Source: JADJPO01 sp963724535 (GTDB lineage: Bacteria; Actinomycetota; Actinomycetes; Actinomycetales; Kineosporiaceae). Taken from it: 64,000 nt of DNA. The position numbers and the translations under genes are program-made. The DNA lies in assembly GCA_963724535.1 (NCBI GenBank), contig CAVRVD010000014.1, forward strand, positions 1 through 64,000, written 5' to 3'. Of the stretch, positions 32,964 to 41,204 are shown one piece after another. The notes below the pieces were generated by a model that made no database searches, was not told the DNA's origin, and worked only from the letters and a program-made list of their open reading frames with translations. Positions within the stretch are counted from its first letter, which is position 1. Each line of letters opens with the position of its first letter.

Positions 32964-33362
32964 TCAGCTGAGCAGTCCGAGCCCGGTACCGGCACAGCCG
33001 CACGCCCACAGGACGCTGGCGAAGGTGCCGATGATGAACCGCTCCGCGGCGGCCGGTGCACGCAGCTCCGGGTACCGTCCGAGCCCCTTGACGGCGAGGG
33101 TCACCGCGATCCCCTCGGGCCAGCCGGCGACCAGTGCCGCGACGACCGCGATCCGCTCCAGGGCGCCGACCCAGGCACCGCCATGCAGCACGTCCGGGTC
33201 GGCCACCCCGGGGCCCGGAGTGCCGGGATCGGCCAGGACCAGGCTCGCCACGGCCACCGGGCCGCCCCCGATCACCGCTGCCGTGGCCGACACGCCGATG
33301 GCGAGCAGCCGGCCCGCTCCGGCCACCGGGGCCGCCGACCAGGCCAGGGCACCGAGGCTCAC
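32964..33362 (-). CDS. Membrane protein coupled to SatD (132 aa)
   Basis: Hydrophobic protein with about four helices (LGALAWSAAPVAGAGRLLAI, AVIGGGPVAVASLVLA, RIAVVAALVAGWPEGIAVTLA, FIIGTFASVLWACGCAG). No family assigned. The GTG at 33362 overlaps the stop of the SatD gene (GTGA), so it is translated as its partner; SatD genes are commonly followed by a membrane-protein gene of this type. The longer frame upstream is a shadow of SatD. The 153 bp downstream to the acoX gene contain nothing I recognise. Confidence 0.72.
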   Translation of the reverse strand: MSLGALAWSAAPVAGAGRLLAIGVSATAAVIGGGPVAVASLVLADPGTPGPGVADPDVLHGGAWVGALERIAVVAALVAGWPEGIAVTLAVKGLGRYPELRAPAAAERFIIGTFASVLWACGCAGTGLGLLS

Positions 33363-33940
33363 GTGTCGGTCCGGCGCAGCAGTGCTGCCGCGGCCGGCCG
33401 AGTGGCTTGCTCCTGCTGCCACAGGGCGACCGACAGTCGCTGACCGATCGCCTGTCTGGTGACCGATAGCCTGTCCGCGGCCTCCGCCGCGGTCAGCCCG
33501 GAGGCCAGCAGGTCCACCGCCTCCCAGGCGGCGTCGCTGCGGCGTTGGACGACCGCCGCCACCAGGGTCAGCACCGCCTCGGCGTCAGCCGCGTGGTCCG
33601 GGTCGGTGCCCCGCACAGCCAGATGCTGAGGGCGGCGTTTGGCCGCCTCGACCGCGTCCCGGGCCAGCTCGAAGGCGGGGCCGCGGGCCGCTCGGGTGCT
33701 CTGCGGCAGCGGGTGGGCCACCGGGCCCACGCCGATGCCGATGTGCCACGTGCCGTCCCTCACGAGGATGAGCGTGACATCGACCACCGACACGGCGTCG
33801 TCGAGCAGGCCCTGGAACTCGTCCCCGGCCGTCCGCTCGAAGGGCAGTCGGGTTGGGAGGGGGCGGAGCCGACTCAGGGCGTCCTGCACCCGGTCTGTGG
33901 TCCGGCTCGATCCCCGCTGGTCGACGGTGAGCACGAACAC
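33359..33940 (-). CDS. SatD-family protein (193 aa)
   Basis: Matches the SatD family: the start MFVLTVDQRGSSR, the middle RTAGDEFQGLLDDA and the RDGTWHIGIGVG stretch are typical, and the C-terminal 60 residues form a helix-turn-helix-like region (GLTAAEAADRLSVTRQAIGQRL). The function of SatD is poorly known; members are linked to acid tolerance in streptococci. The C-terminal helix-turn-helix suggests DNA binding here. The GTG start at 33940 faces the sodium/proton antiporter gene, and the pair may share control of cation or pH homeostasis, an inference from position only. Confidence 0.82.
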   Translation of the reverse strand: MFVLTVDQRGSSRTTDRVQDALSRLRPLPTRLPFERTAGDEFQGLLDDAVSVVDVTLILVRDGTWHIGIGVGPVAHPLPQSTRAARGPAFELARDAVEAAKRRPQHLAVRGTDPDHAADAEAVLTLVAAVVQRRSDAAWEAVDLLASGLTAAEAADRLSVTRQAIGQRLSVALWQQEQATRPAAAALLRRTDT

Positions 33941-33985
33941 CCGTCAAGTCTGGAGGCTTTATCGCTGCTCTGCAAGTTCAAGAGC

Positions 33986-34032
33986 TTGACAACAGGATGC
34001 TGGGCACGGCGATGCTGGGCACGGCCTAGAGT
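33986..34032 (+). promoter_or_regulatory. Candidate antiporter promoter with a 15-bp tandem duplication in the spacer
   Basis: A consensus TTGACA lies at 33986-33991 and a TAGAGT -10-like hexamer at 34027-34032, nine bases before ATG 34042. Between them GATGCTGGGCACGGC is repeated twice head to tail (33996-34010, 34011-34025). The spacer is 35 bp; with one repeat copy it would be 20 bp. Confidence 0.5.
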
Positions 34033-34041
34033 GAACCGCCG

Positions 34042-35367
34042 ATGGAGCTCCTCGACCTCGCCGCTGCCCTCACCTGCCTGATCGCCGCCCTGTCCTTCCT
34101 CAACGCTCGCGTGCTCAAGCTGCCGTCGTCGGTCGGGGTGACCCTCGGCGGGCTCCTGGTCAGCGTGGCCCTGCTCGGTCTGGTCTCGCTCCAGGTGCCG
34201 CTGGCCCTCGACGCGGTGGAGGCGGTACGGGCGATCGACTTCGACGAAGTCGTCTTCCAAGGCGTGCTGTCGTTCCTGCTGTTCGCCGGCGCTCTGGGCA
34301 TCGACACACACGCGCTGTGGCGGATGCGTGGACCGGTGCTGGCCTTCGCCCTCCTCGCCACCGCGGTGTCGATCGCCAGTGTCGGGGTGATGGTCTACCT
34401 GCTGTTCTCGGCCGCCGGGGTGACCATCTCGTTCACCTACTGCCTGCTCTTCGGCGCGCTGATCAGTCCCACCGACCCGGTCGCCGTCCTCGGGATGCTC
34501 AAGCAGGCCCGGGTGCCGCAGCGGATCGAGACCCTGGTCGCCGGCGAGAGCCTGTTCAACGACGGGGTGGGAGTCGTCGCGTTCGCCGTTCTGGTCGGCC
34601 TGGTGGCGCGGCCCGGCGAGGCGGTGGGGGAGGGGGCCGCAGAGGCCGTGAGTGGTCACGGCACCTCGCCGGCCGAGGTGGCCGCCTTCTTCGCCCAGGA
34701 GGCCTTCGGCGGGTTGGCCCTGGGCCTGCTGCTGGGCTACCTGGCCTATCTCGCGCTGCGCGCCGTGGACGACTTCGTCACCGAGATGTTGGTGACCCTC
34801 GGTCTGGTCCTGGCGCTCACCGCCGTGGCCGACCGGTTCCACGTCTCCGCGCCGCTGGCCGCGGTGGCCGCCGGCCTGCTGGTCGGCCTGCTCACCGACT
34901 GGAGCCCGGCCGCTCTGTCCAGCAGGGACCGGTTCGAGAGCGTATGGCAGTTCTTCGACGAGCTGCTCAACGTCGCCCTGTTCGCTCTGCTCGCCCTGGA
35001 GCTGGTCGCCGTGGAGCTGGACCGGCGGGACCTGCTGCTCGGCGCCCTGGCCCTGCCGCTGATCCTGATCGCCCGCACAGCCAGCGTGAACGTGCCCTAC
35101 TACCTGTTGCACCGCCGCGAACGCTTCGGCCCGTATACCCGCCGGCTGATGATCTGGGGTGGCCTGCGTGGGGCGATCAGCGTCGCTCTGGCCTTCAGCG
35201 TGCCCACCGGGGACGAGCGGGACACGTTCTTGGTAATGACCTATGTGATCGTCGTGTTCAGCATTCTGGCCCAGGGGCTCACCGTGGGTCCGCTGGCCCG
35301 GCGGGCGGCGGCGGCCGCCGCGGTCGAGGAGGCGGACCAGGACTCCTCAACTGCCAGCCCGGCCTGA
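34042..35367 (+). CDS. CPA1-family sodium/proton antiporter, NhaP type (441 aa)
   Basis: About twelve membrane helices. The CPA1 core is visible: GALISPTDPVAVLGMLK with the essential aspartate, AGESLFNDGVGVVAF with the N-D pair, and ISVALAFSVPTG after GGLRGA near the C-terminus. It exchanges sodium or potassium for protons across the cytoplasmic membrane. Length is at the short end because no C-terminal cytoplasmic regulatory domain is present. It converges on an acyltransferase gene with a 21-bp overlap of the two tails. Confidence 0.9.
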   Translation: MELLDLAAALTCLIAALSFLNARVLKLPSSVGVTLGGLLVSVALLGLVSLQVPLALDAVEAVRAIDFDEVVFQGVLSFLLFAGALGIDTHALWRMRGPVLAFALLATAVSIASVGVMVYLLFSAAGVTISFTYCLLFGALISPTDPVAVLGMLKQARVPQRIETLVAGESLFNDGVGVVAFAVLVGLVARPGEAVGEGAAEAVSGHGTSPAEVAAFFAQEAFGGLALGLLLGYLAYLALRAVDDFVTEMLVTLGLVLALTAVADRFHVSAPLAAVAAGLLVGLLTDWSPAALSSRDRFESVWQFFDELLNVALFALLALELVAVELDRRDLLLGALALPLILIARTASVNVPYYLLHRRERFGPYTRRLMIWGGLRGAISVALAFSVPTGDERDTFLVMTYVIVVFSILAQGLTVGPLARRAAAAAAVEEADQDSSTASPA

Positions 35368-36486
35368 ACCCACCCGATGCAGGAACCGCGGCGTCTGCTC
35401 GACCCAGGCCGCATGCTTGCGGCGCAGCGCCGGTGCCTCTACGAGATACCAGGAAGCCACCGCAGCGGCCGCGGTGACGGTGAGCGCGAGGGCGGTGAAG
35501 GCCACCGACCCCACGACGGTCGCCCCCGCCTCGGCCAGGATCAGCGTCAACGGCCAGTGGTAGACGTACATGCCGTACGAGGCGTCGATCGCCGCCTCGC
35601 CCCGGGTCGGCAGAGCCACCATGAGCCACAGAACCAGGTAGGCGAACGGGATGGCACCCAGTGGGCGGTAGGCGTCGAAGAACGCCAACGAGACCGCCAG
35701 GACCGCTACCGCGATCACCACCCCCGTGACCGGGAAGCGCACCTGCCTGGCGTACAGGTGTCCCAGCGCTCCGAGCAGGAACAGCAGCCCGAACCGGGGT
35801 AGGAACTCGGCGGACGCCGAGGAGCCGCCGGCCAGACCCGCGGCCCACACCGTGTGGGCCAGCCACGCAAGGCCGGTGACCAGCAGGACGGCGTGCCGCC
35901 GCATGACGTCCGGCAGCAGCGTCCCGAGGCGACGCCGTCCCGGGCCCAGCAGGCCCACGGCGAACAGCACCCCGACGCCGAGGTAGCACACCGCCTCGTA
36001 GAACAGGGTCCACAACGATCCGTTCATGGCGTCCGCCCGCAGCGGCCCGGGGATCCCGGCGATCTCCCACTGGCGGATCAGCAGTGTGGCGTTGGCGGTC
36101 ACGAAGGACTGAGCGGACTCCTCGCCGGCGAAGACCGAGCCGGCGGACCGCCCCCGGAGTGCGGCGACCGTCGGCGCAGTGAGGAAGGCGGTGACCAGGA
36201 GGCAGACCCAGAACCCGGGCATGATGCGCAGGCCGCGATGCCAGGCGAACCGGCGAAGGCTGCCGAGCCGGAGCGCGCTGCGGGTGACCAGGAACCCGCT
36301 GATCACGAAGAACCCGTCCACCGCCAGGTCCCCGAGCAGGGTCCGCCCGATGGTCGGCTGACTCTGCCACCCGAGCTGCTGAGCGTGCACCACGGCCACG
36401 ATCGTGGCCAGGGCCAAGCGCATCACCCACAGGGCGTTGTTGCGTGGGTCGAATCGGGTGGCCAGGGACGGGCCGGCCATCAGCAT
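35347..36486 (-). CDS. Acyltransferase 3 family membrane protein, OafA/YrhL type (379 aa)
   Basis: Ten or so membrane helices in the acyltransferase-3 pattern. The N-terminal region has VDGFFVISGFLVTRS and FAWHRGLRIMPGFWVC; NGSLWTLFYEAVCYLGV lies in the middle and YGMYVYHWPLTLIL near the end. Members transfer acetyl or other acyl groups to extracytoplasmic sugars or lipids. No glycan cluster is nearby, so the acceptor is unknown. ATG 36486 is set by GGAGG six bases upstream. The C-terminal 21 bp overlap the antiporter tail on the other strand. Confidence 0.88.
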   Translation of the reverse strand: MLMAGPSLATRFDPRNNALWVMRLALATIVAVVHAQQLGWQSQPTIGRTLLGDLAVDGFFVISGFLVTRSALRLGSLRRFAWHRGLRIMPGFWVCLLVTAFLTAPTVAALRGRSAGSVFAGEESAQSFVTANATLLIRQWEIAGIPGPLRADAMNGSLWTLFYEAVCYLGVGVLFAVGLLGPGRRRLGTLLPDVMRRHAVLLVTGLAWLAHTVWAAGLAGGSSASAEFLPRFGLLFLLGALGHLYARQVRFPVTGVVIAVAVLAVSLAFFDAYRPLGAIPFAYLVLWLMVALPTRGEAAIDASYGMYVYHWPLTLILAEAGATVVGSVAFTALALTVTAAAAVASWYLVEAPALRRKHAAWVEQTPRFLHRVGSGRAGS

Positions 36487-36806
36487 TCGATTCCTCCCCG
36501 ACGACACAACTGCCCGAAAAAGCCACCCTAACGTTACGTGAACGTGAGAGTTCAGCATTCGGAGGCAGACGCGCCACGTTTGTCACAGTTGCCGGGCGGT
36601 CGCCGGGACAGGCGGTGGCTGGGAAGTCAGCGGACCCGGGACACTGGCGTACAGTCCTAGCCGCCTCCCTGGCCTCGCGTCGCACCGATCCGATCGCCGG
36701 TGTCCGATCGTTGAGGTTCGATCGGCGGCGGAGGTGATCGATGGGGGGCGGCACCGACAGGTGGCCTCGAGGTCCGCCCGATGGGCGGCTGCTGGAGGAC
36801 GTGACG
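36487..36806. other. 320-bp divergent intergenic region, acyltransferase / MerR gene
   Basis: No gene seen. It contains an 8-bp palindrome TAACGTTA at 36529-36536 followed by ACGTGAACGTGAG, close to the acyltransferase start. Near the MerR gene there is a 22-bp dyad (36704-36725) within a cluster of CGATC motifs. Open frames here have poor codon composition. Confidence 0.5.
36704..36725. promoter_or_regulatory. 22-bp dyad upstream of the MerR gene
   Basis: CCGATCG (36704-36710) and CGATCGG (36719-36725) are perfect inverted copies around an 8-bp spacer. MerR regulators bind dyads of about this size between -35 and -10, so autoregulation through this site is plausible. Confidence 0.45.
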
Positions 36807-37271
36807 ATGGACGGCGAGCTGGCAAGCATCGGGCCGGTGGCGGTGCAGGTGGGCCTGAGCATGCGAACCATCAGGTACTACGAGGAGATCGGCCTGGTCA
36901 CGCCGTCCGGCCGTAGCGTCGGTGGTTTCCGGCTCTACGACGCCAGTGACGTCGCCAGGCTCCTCCTGATCAAGCGGATGAAGCCCCTCGGCTACCCGTT
37001 GGAGGCGATGGCCCGGCTGCTGCGGCTGATCGACATGGTCTCGAGCTCGGGCGCGACGGCAGAGGTCGCCGAGCGGGGTCGGGCGGACCTGCGTCGGTTC
37101 GCCGACGAGGTCGTCGACCGCGTCGAGGACCTGCGCACCAAGCTGGACTACGCCGAGGAGTTCCGGGACCGGGTGCTGGCCGAGCTGGCGCGGGCGGACG
37201 CCCAGGCCCAGACCCGCCGGACCACCAAGCCCCAGACCTCAGGCGCGAACCGTCAGGCCGGAATGGAGTAG
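36807..37271 (+). CDS. MerR-family transcriptional regulator (154 aa)
   Basis: The N-terminal MerR helix-turn-helix and wing are clear: VAVQVGLSMRTIRYYEEIGL, then GFRLYDASDVARLLLIKRMK and PLEAMARLLRLID. A coiled-coil dimerisation helix follows (DEVVDRVEDLRTKLDYAEEF). No metal-binding cysteines are present, so it is a small-molecule or stress sensor, not a metal sensor. ATG 36807 follows GGAGGA at 7 bp. Its tail converges on the aminotransferase gene 74 bp away. Targets are unknown; a dyad lies in its own upstream region. Confidence 0.87.
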   Translation: MDGELASIGPVAVQVGLSMRTIRYYEEIGLVTPSGRSVGGFRLYDASDVARLLLIKRMKPLGYPLEAMARLLRLIDMVSSSGATAEVAERGRADLRRFADEVVDRVEDLRTKLDYAEEFRDRVLAELARADAQAQTRRTTKPQTSGANRQAGME

Positions 37272-37345
37272 CGCAGCAGCACGTAGGGCGTCGACAGGGC
37301 AAGGGTCACGATCGCTACCACCACGACCGCTCATGGTCGGTCCTG

Positions 37346-38611
37346 TCATGGTTGCGCGGCGCGGTGCTCGGCGGTGGCCAACCGGATACAGGCGGCGACG
37401 ACCTCCATCGCGGTGCGTACCTCCGCCAGCGGAGGCCGAGTCGGGGCGATCCGGATGTTGTGGTTGCCGGGGTCGACCCCTCCCGGGTAGGTGGCCCCGG
37501 CCGGGGTCAGGCTGACCCCGGCGTCCGCGGCCAGCGCGACGACCCGGTCGGCCACGGGTTCGGTGGTGTCCAGGCTGGAGAAGTAGCCGCCCCGGGGCCT
37601 GGTCCAGGTGGCCAGGTCGCCGGCCCGGCCGAGGTGTTCGGCGAGCACCTCGTCCACGGCGGCGAACTTGGGGGCGATCAGGTCGGCATGGGCCTGCATG
37701 AGTCCCGCGATGCCGCCCGGGTAGCCGGTCAGGAAGCGTACGTGTCGGGCCTGCTCCACCTTGTTCGGCCCGATGCTCTGGGCGCCCAGGTTCGCGGTGA
37801 GCCAGGAGAAGGTCTGCGGACCGGCGGCCAGGAAGCCCAGGCCCGCCCCGGCGAAGGTGATCTTGCTGGTGCTGGAGAAGACGACAGCCCGTTCGGGGTT
37901 GCCGGCGTCGGCGCACAGCTGGAGGAGGTTGACCGGCTCGTCCGGCTCGCCGAGGTGGTGCACCCGGTAGGCGTCGTCGGCGAAGACCGTGAAGTCGGGT
38001 GCCGCGGCGTCGAGCCCGGCCAGCCGGGCCGCGTTCTGCGGGCTGATCGTGTCGCCGGTCGGGTTGCTGTACGTCGGGACGAACAGCAGCCCCTTGACCG
38101 AGGCGTCCTGCCCCGCGATCTGCTCGATCGCGTCGAGGTCCGGACCGTCGCCGGTCATCGCCACCGCGACCATCTCGAAGCCGAGATGGTCCAGCAGGGT
38201 GAAGTGGCGGTCGTAGCCGGGGACCGTGACGATCATCTTCGGCCGGGCGCCGGCCCACGGCCCCGGTGAGTGGTGGCGGCCATGGAGAAGGGCGAAGGAC
38301 AGCACCATCCCCTGCAGCTCGAGCGAGGAGTTGTTCCAGACCAGGACGCCCTCCGGCGCGACGCCGAGGTAGTCGGCGAACAGCCGGCGGGCACTGGGCA
38401 GGCCCGGTAGGACGGCCGCAGTGGAGTAGTTGCGCAGGTCCACGCCGTCCAGGGACAACTCGGCCGGCCCCACCGAGGTGACGAGCTCGTTGGACAGGTC
38501 GAAGTCGGCGTCGGAGGGCTGGCCGCGCTGCATGTTCAGGGCCAGTTCCTTGGCCTGATAGGCGGTGTAGGCGGACTGGGCCTGGGCAAGGAGGTCGCCG
38601 TCTCCGGTCAT
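37346..38611 (-). CDS. Class I aminotransferase, MocR/aspartate-aminotransferase-like (421 aa)
   Basis: Fold type I PLP enzyme without a DNA-binding domain. The Schiff-base lysine is in SSTSKITFAGAGLGF, the phosphate-binding residues in VWNNSSLELQG, and FADDAYRVHHL carries the aspartate that pairs with the pyridine nitrogen. The start LALNMQRGQPSDADFDLSNEL is typical of an actinobacterial family of aspartate-type aminotransferases. The amino donor is not certain. ATG 38611 is used. It diverges from pcrA over 103 bp. Confidence 0.87.
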   Translation of the reverse strand: MTGDGDLLAQAQSAYTAYQAKELALNMQRGQPSDADFDLSNELVTSVGPAELSLDGVDLRNYSTAAVLPGLPSARRLFADYLGVAPEGVLVWNNSSLELQGMVLSFALLHGRHHSPGPWAGARPKMIVTVPGYDRHFTLLDHLGFEMVAVAMTGDGPDLDAIEQIAGQDASVKGLLFVPTYSNPTGDTISPQNAARLAGLDAAAPDFTVFADDAYRVHHLGEPDEPVNLLQLCADAGNPERAVVFSSTSKITFAGAGLGFLAAGPQTFSWLTANLGAQSIGPNKVEQARHVRFLTGYPGGIAGLMQAHADLIAPKFAAVDEVLAEHLGRAGDLATWTRPRGGYFSSLDTTEPVADRVVALAADAGVSLTPAGATYPGGVDPGNHNIRIAPTRPPLAEVRTAMEVVAACIRLATAEHRAAQP

Positions 38612-38698
38612 GGCCTCACCGTACTGGTCCGTGGCGCCGGGATCGTGCCGCTGAGCTCCAGGTGTCCTGCTGGGCGCTGCCCTGTCGGCCGGGCGCCG

Positions 38699-38704
38699 TA
38701 GGCT
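38699..38704 (+). promoter_or_regulatory. Candidate -10 hexamer (TAGGCT) for pcrA
   Basis: TAGGCT ends 10 bases before the pcrA ATG at 38715, implying a very short leader. Confidence 0.4.
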
Positions 38705-38714
38705 GCCGACCAGG

Positions 38715-41189
38715 ATGAGCACCCTCTTCGACGACCTGCCCCTGCCCGGCGCGGCCCCGGTCGGCGGCGCCGCTCACCCGGCGCTGCCCGACCTCGGCCC
38801 GCGCCGGCTGGACGACGAGTCCGCCGCCGGTGGCGGCGGGGTGCCGGCGAGCGCACGGGTGGATGAGCTGCTCGCCGGGCTCAACTCGCAGCAGCGCGAC
38901 GGGGTGCTGCACGAGGGCTCGCCGTTGTTGCTCGTCGCCGGAGCCGGGTCAGGCAAGACCAGGGTGCTCACCCACCGGATCGCCTACCTGTTGGCCGCCC
39001 GGGGGGTGCGACCCGGCCAGGTGCTGGCGATCACGTTCACCAACAAGGCGGCCGCGGAGATGCGCGAGCGGGTGGCCGCCCTGGTCGGGCCACGCGCAGC
39101 CACCATGTGGGTGTCCACGTTCCACTCGGCCTGCGTGCGGATCCTGCGACGGGAGGCCGGCCACGTGGGCCTGCGGTCGAACTTCACCATCTACGACGCG
39201 ATCGACTCCCGGCGGCTGATGACCCAGGTCTGCCGCGAGCTGGACCTCGAGCCCAAGCGCCATCCGCCTCGGGCGTTCTGCCACCAGGTGAGCACCCTCA
39301 AGAACGAGCTCGTCGACGAGGAGAGCTTCACCGGCCGGGTCGGCGAGGGGTCGCCCGCCGAGCGCACCCTGGCCGAGGTCTACACCGCCTACCAGCGCCG
39401 GTTGCGCCAGGCGAACGCGATGGACTTCGACGACCTGATCATGACCACGGTCAACGTCCTGCAGGCCTTCCCCGAGGTGGCCGCGTACTACCGGCGCCGG
39501 TTCCGGCACGTGCTCGTGGACGAGTACCAGGACACCAACCACGCCCAGTACGTGCTGGTCCGCGAGCTGGTCGGGGGGTCGCTGCCCGAGGTGGTCAAGC
39601 AGGCCGAGCGGGCCGAGCAGGGCCGCCCGGACGACGCCGGCCCGGCGTCGTCCGACGTCCCCCCCGCCGAGCTGACCGTCGTCGGCGACGCCGACCAGTC
39701 GATCTACGCCTTCCGCGGCGCAACGATCCGGAACATCACCGAGTTCGAGTCGGACTACCCCGACACCAGAACCATTCTGCTGGAACAGAACTACCGCTCG
39801 ACGCAGACCATCCTGTCCGCCGCGAACGCGGTCATCGAGCGCAACCCGGACCGCACGCCGAAGAAGCTGTGGACGGCGGGCGAGCAGGGGGAGCCGATCG
39901 CCGGGTATGTGGCCGACAACGAGCACGACGAGGCGTCGTTCGTGGCCGAGGAGATCGGTCGGCTCACGCAGACCGGCGGGGTCCGGCCGGGGGACGTCGC
40001 GGTCTTCTACCGCACCAACGCCCAGTCCCGGGCGCTGGAGGAGGTCTTCGTCCGGGTGGGGCTGCCCTACCGGGTGGTCGGCGGCACCAGGTTCTACGAA
40101 CGCCGGGAGGTCAAGGACGCCCTGGCCTACCTCCGGCTGCTGGCCAATCCCCAGGACACGGTCAGCCTGCGCCGGATCCTCAACGTACCCAAGCGAGGGA
40201 TCGGGGAGCGGGCCGAGGAGTGCGTGGCGGCGCTGGCCGACCGGGAGCGAGTCGGCTTCGCCGACGCCCTGGCCCGGGCGGAGGAGGCCCCAGGGATCGC
40301 CACCCGGTCGCTGTCGGCCATCCGGGCGTTCACCGACCTCGTCGAGGGGCTGCGCACCCTCATGGACGGCGGCGCCGGTCCGACCGTCCTGCTGGCAGCC
40401 GTGCTCGAGCAGACCGGCTACCTGGCCGAGCTGCGCGACAGCCGTGACCCGCAGGACGAGTCTCGCGTGGAGAATCTCTCCGAGCTCGTGGCCGTCGCCC
40501 AGGAGTACGAGGCCTCGGCCGCCCAGGCGCCCGACGGCCCGCAGCTCACCGAGTTCCTCGAGCAGGTGTCCCTGGTCGCCGACGCGGACCAGATCCCCGA
40601 CGAGGCGGTCGCCGACGGTGCCGCCGAACAGCTTGCGGCGCAAGAGGATCAGGGTGTCGTCACCCTGATGACGCTGCACACCGCCAAGGGGTTGGAGTTC
40701 CCCGTCGTCTTCCTCACCGGCATGGAGGACGGCACGTTCCCGCACCAGCGTTCGCTCGGCAAGACCGTCGAGCTCGCCGAGGAACGGCGGCTGGCCTACG
40801 TCGGGATCACCCGGGCCAGACAGCGCCTGTACGTGTCGCGGGCCGTGGTTCGCAGCGCCTGGGGCCAGCCGAACTACAACCCGGCCAGCCGGTTCCTCGA
40901 CGAGATCCCCGCCGAGCTGGTCGACTGGCGACGCCTGGAGACGACTGCGACGCGTCCGTCGTCTACACCGGCCGTTGCCCGGCTCGCCGCCCGGCCCGGG
41001 GTCCGGTCACCGGGCAACCGCGAGGTGGTCCAGCTGGACCCGGGAGACCGGGTCACCCACGACACCTTCGGGCTGGGCACCGTGGTGCGCATCGAGGGGG
41101 AGGGGGAGCGGGCCGTGGCACACGTCGACTTCCGGGACGAGGGCACCAAGCGGCTGCTGCTGCGGTACGCCCCGGTCACCAAGCTCTGA
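38715..41189 (+). CDS. pcrA: ATP-dependent DNA helicase PcrA/UvrD1 (824 aa)
   Basis: SF1A 3'-5' helicase of excision repair and replication-fork maintenance. Motif I is VAGAGSGKTRVLTHRIAYL (about residues 73-91), motif II VDEYQDTNHAQY (about 270), motif III VVGDADQSIYAFRGA, motif IV EQNYRSTQTIL, motif V LMTLHTAKGLEFPVV and motif VI RRLAYVGITRARQRLYVS. The C-terminus after residue 770 (PGDRVTHDTFGLGTVV) is the Tudor-like domain that in PcrA and UvrD contacts RNA polymerase. A short acidic, proline-rich N-terminal extension precedes LNSQQRDGV. It sits upstream of sucCD as in other actinobacteria, although many genes intervene here. Confidence 0.93.
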   Translation: MSTLFDDLPLPGAAPVGGAAHPALPDLGPRRLDDESAAGGGGVPASARVDELLAGLNSQQRDGVLHEGSPLLLVAGAGSGKTRVLTHRIAYLLAARGVRPGQVLAITFTNKAAAEMRERVAALVGPRAATMWVSTFHSACVRILRREAGHVGLRSNFTIYDAIDSRRLMTQVCRELDLEPKRHPPRAFCHQVSTLKNELVDEESFTGRVGEGSPAERTLAEVYTAYQRRLRQANAMDFDDLIMTTVNVLQAFPEVAAYYRRRFRHVLVDEYQDTNHAQYVLVRELVGGSLPEVVKQAERAEQGRPDDAGPASSDVPPAELTVVGDADQSIYAFRGATIRNITEFESDYPDTRTILLEQNYRSTQTILSAANAVIERNPDRTPKKLWTAGEQGEPIAGYVADNEHDEASFVAEEIGRLTQTGGVRPGDVAVFYRTNAQSRALEEVFVRVGLPYRVVGGTRFYERREVKDALAYLRLLANPQDTVSLRRILNVPKRGIGERAEECVAALADRERVGFADALARAEEAPGIATRSLSAIRAFTDLVEGLRTLMDGGAGPTVLLAAVLEQTGYLAELRDSRDPQDESRVENLSELVAVAQEYEASAAQAPDGPQLTEFLEQVSLVADADQIPDEAVADGAAEQLAAQEDQGVVTLMTLHTAKGLEFPVVFLTGMEDGTFPHQRSLGKTVELAEERRLAYVGITRARQRLYVSRAVVRSAWGQPNYNPASRFLDEIPAELVDWRRLETTATRPSSTPAVARLAARPGVRSPGNREVVQLDPGDRVTHDTFGLGTVVRIEGEGERAVAHVDFRDEGTKRLLLRYAPVTKL

Positions 41190-41204
41190 GAGGGAACGCG
41201 GCGC

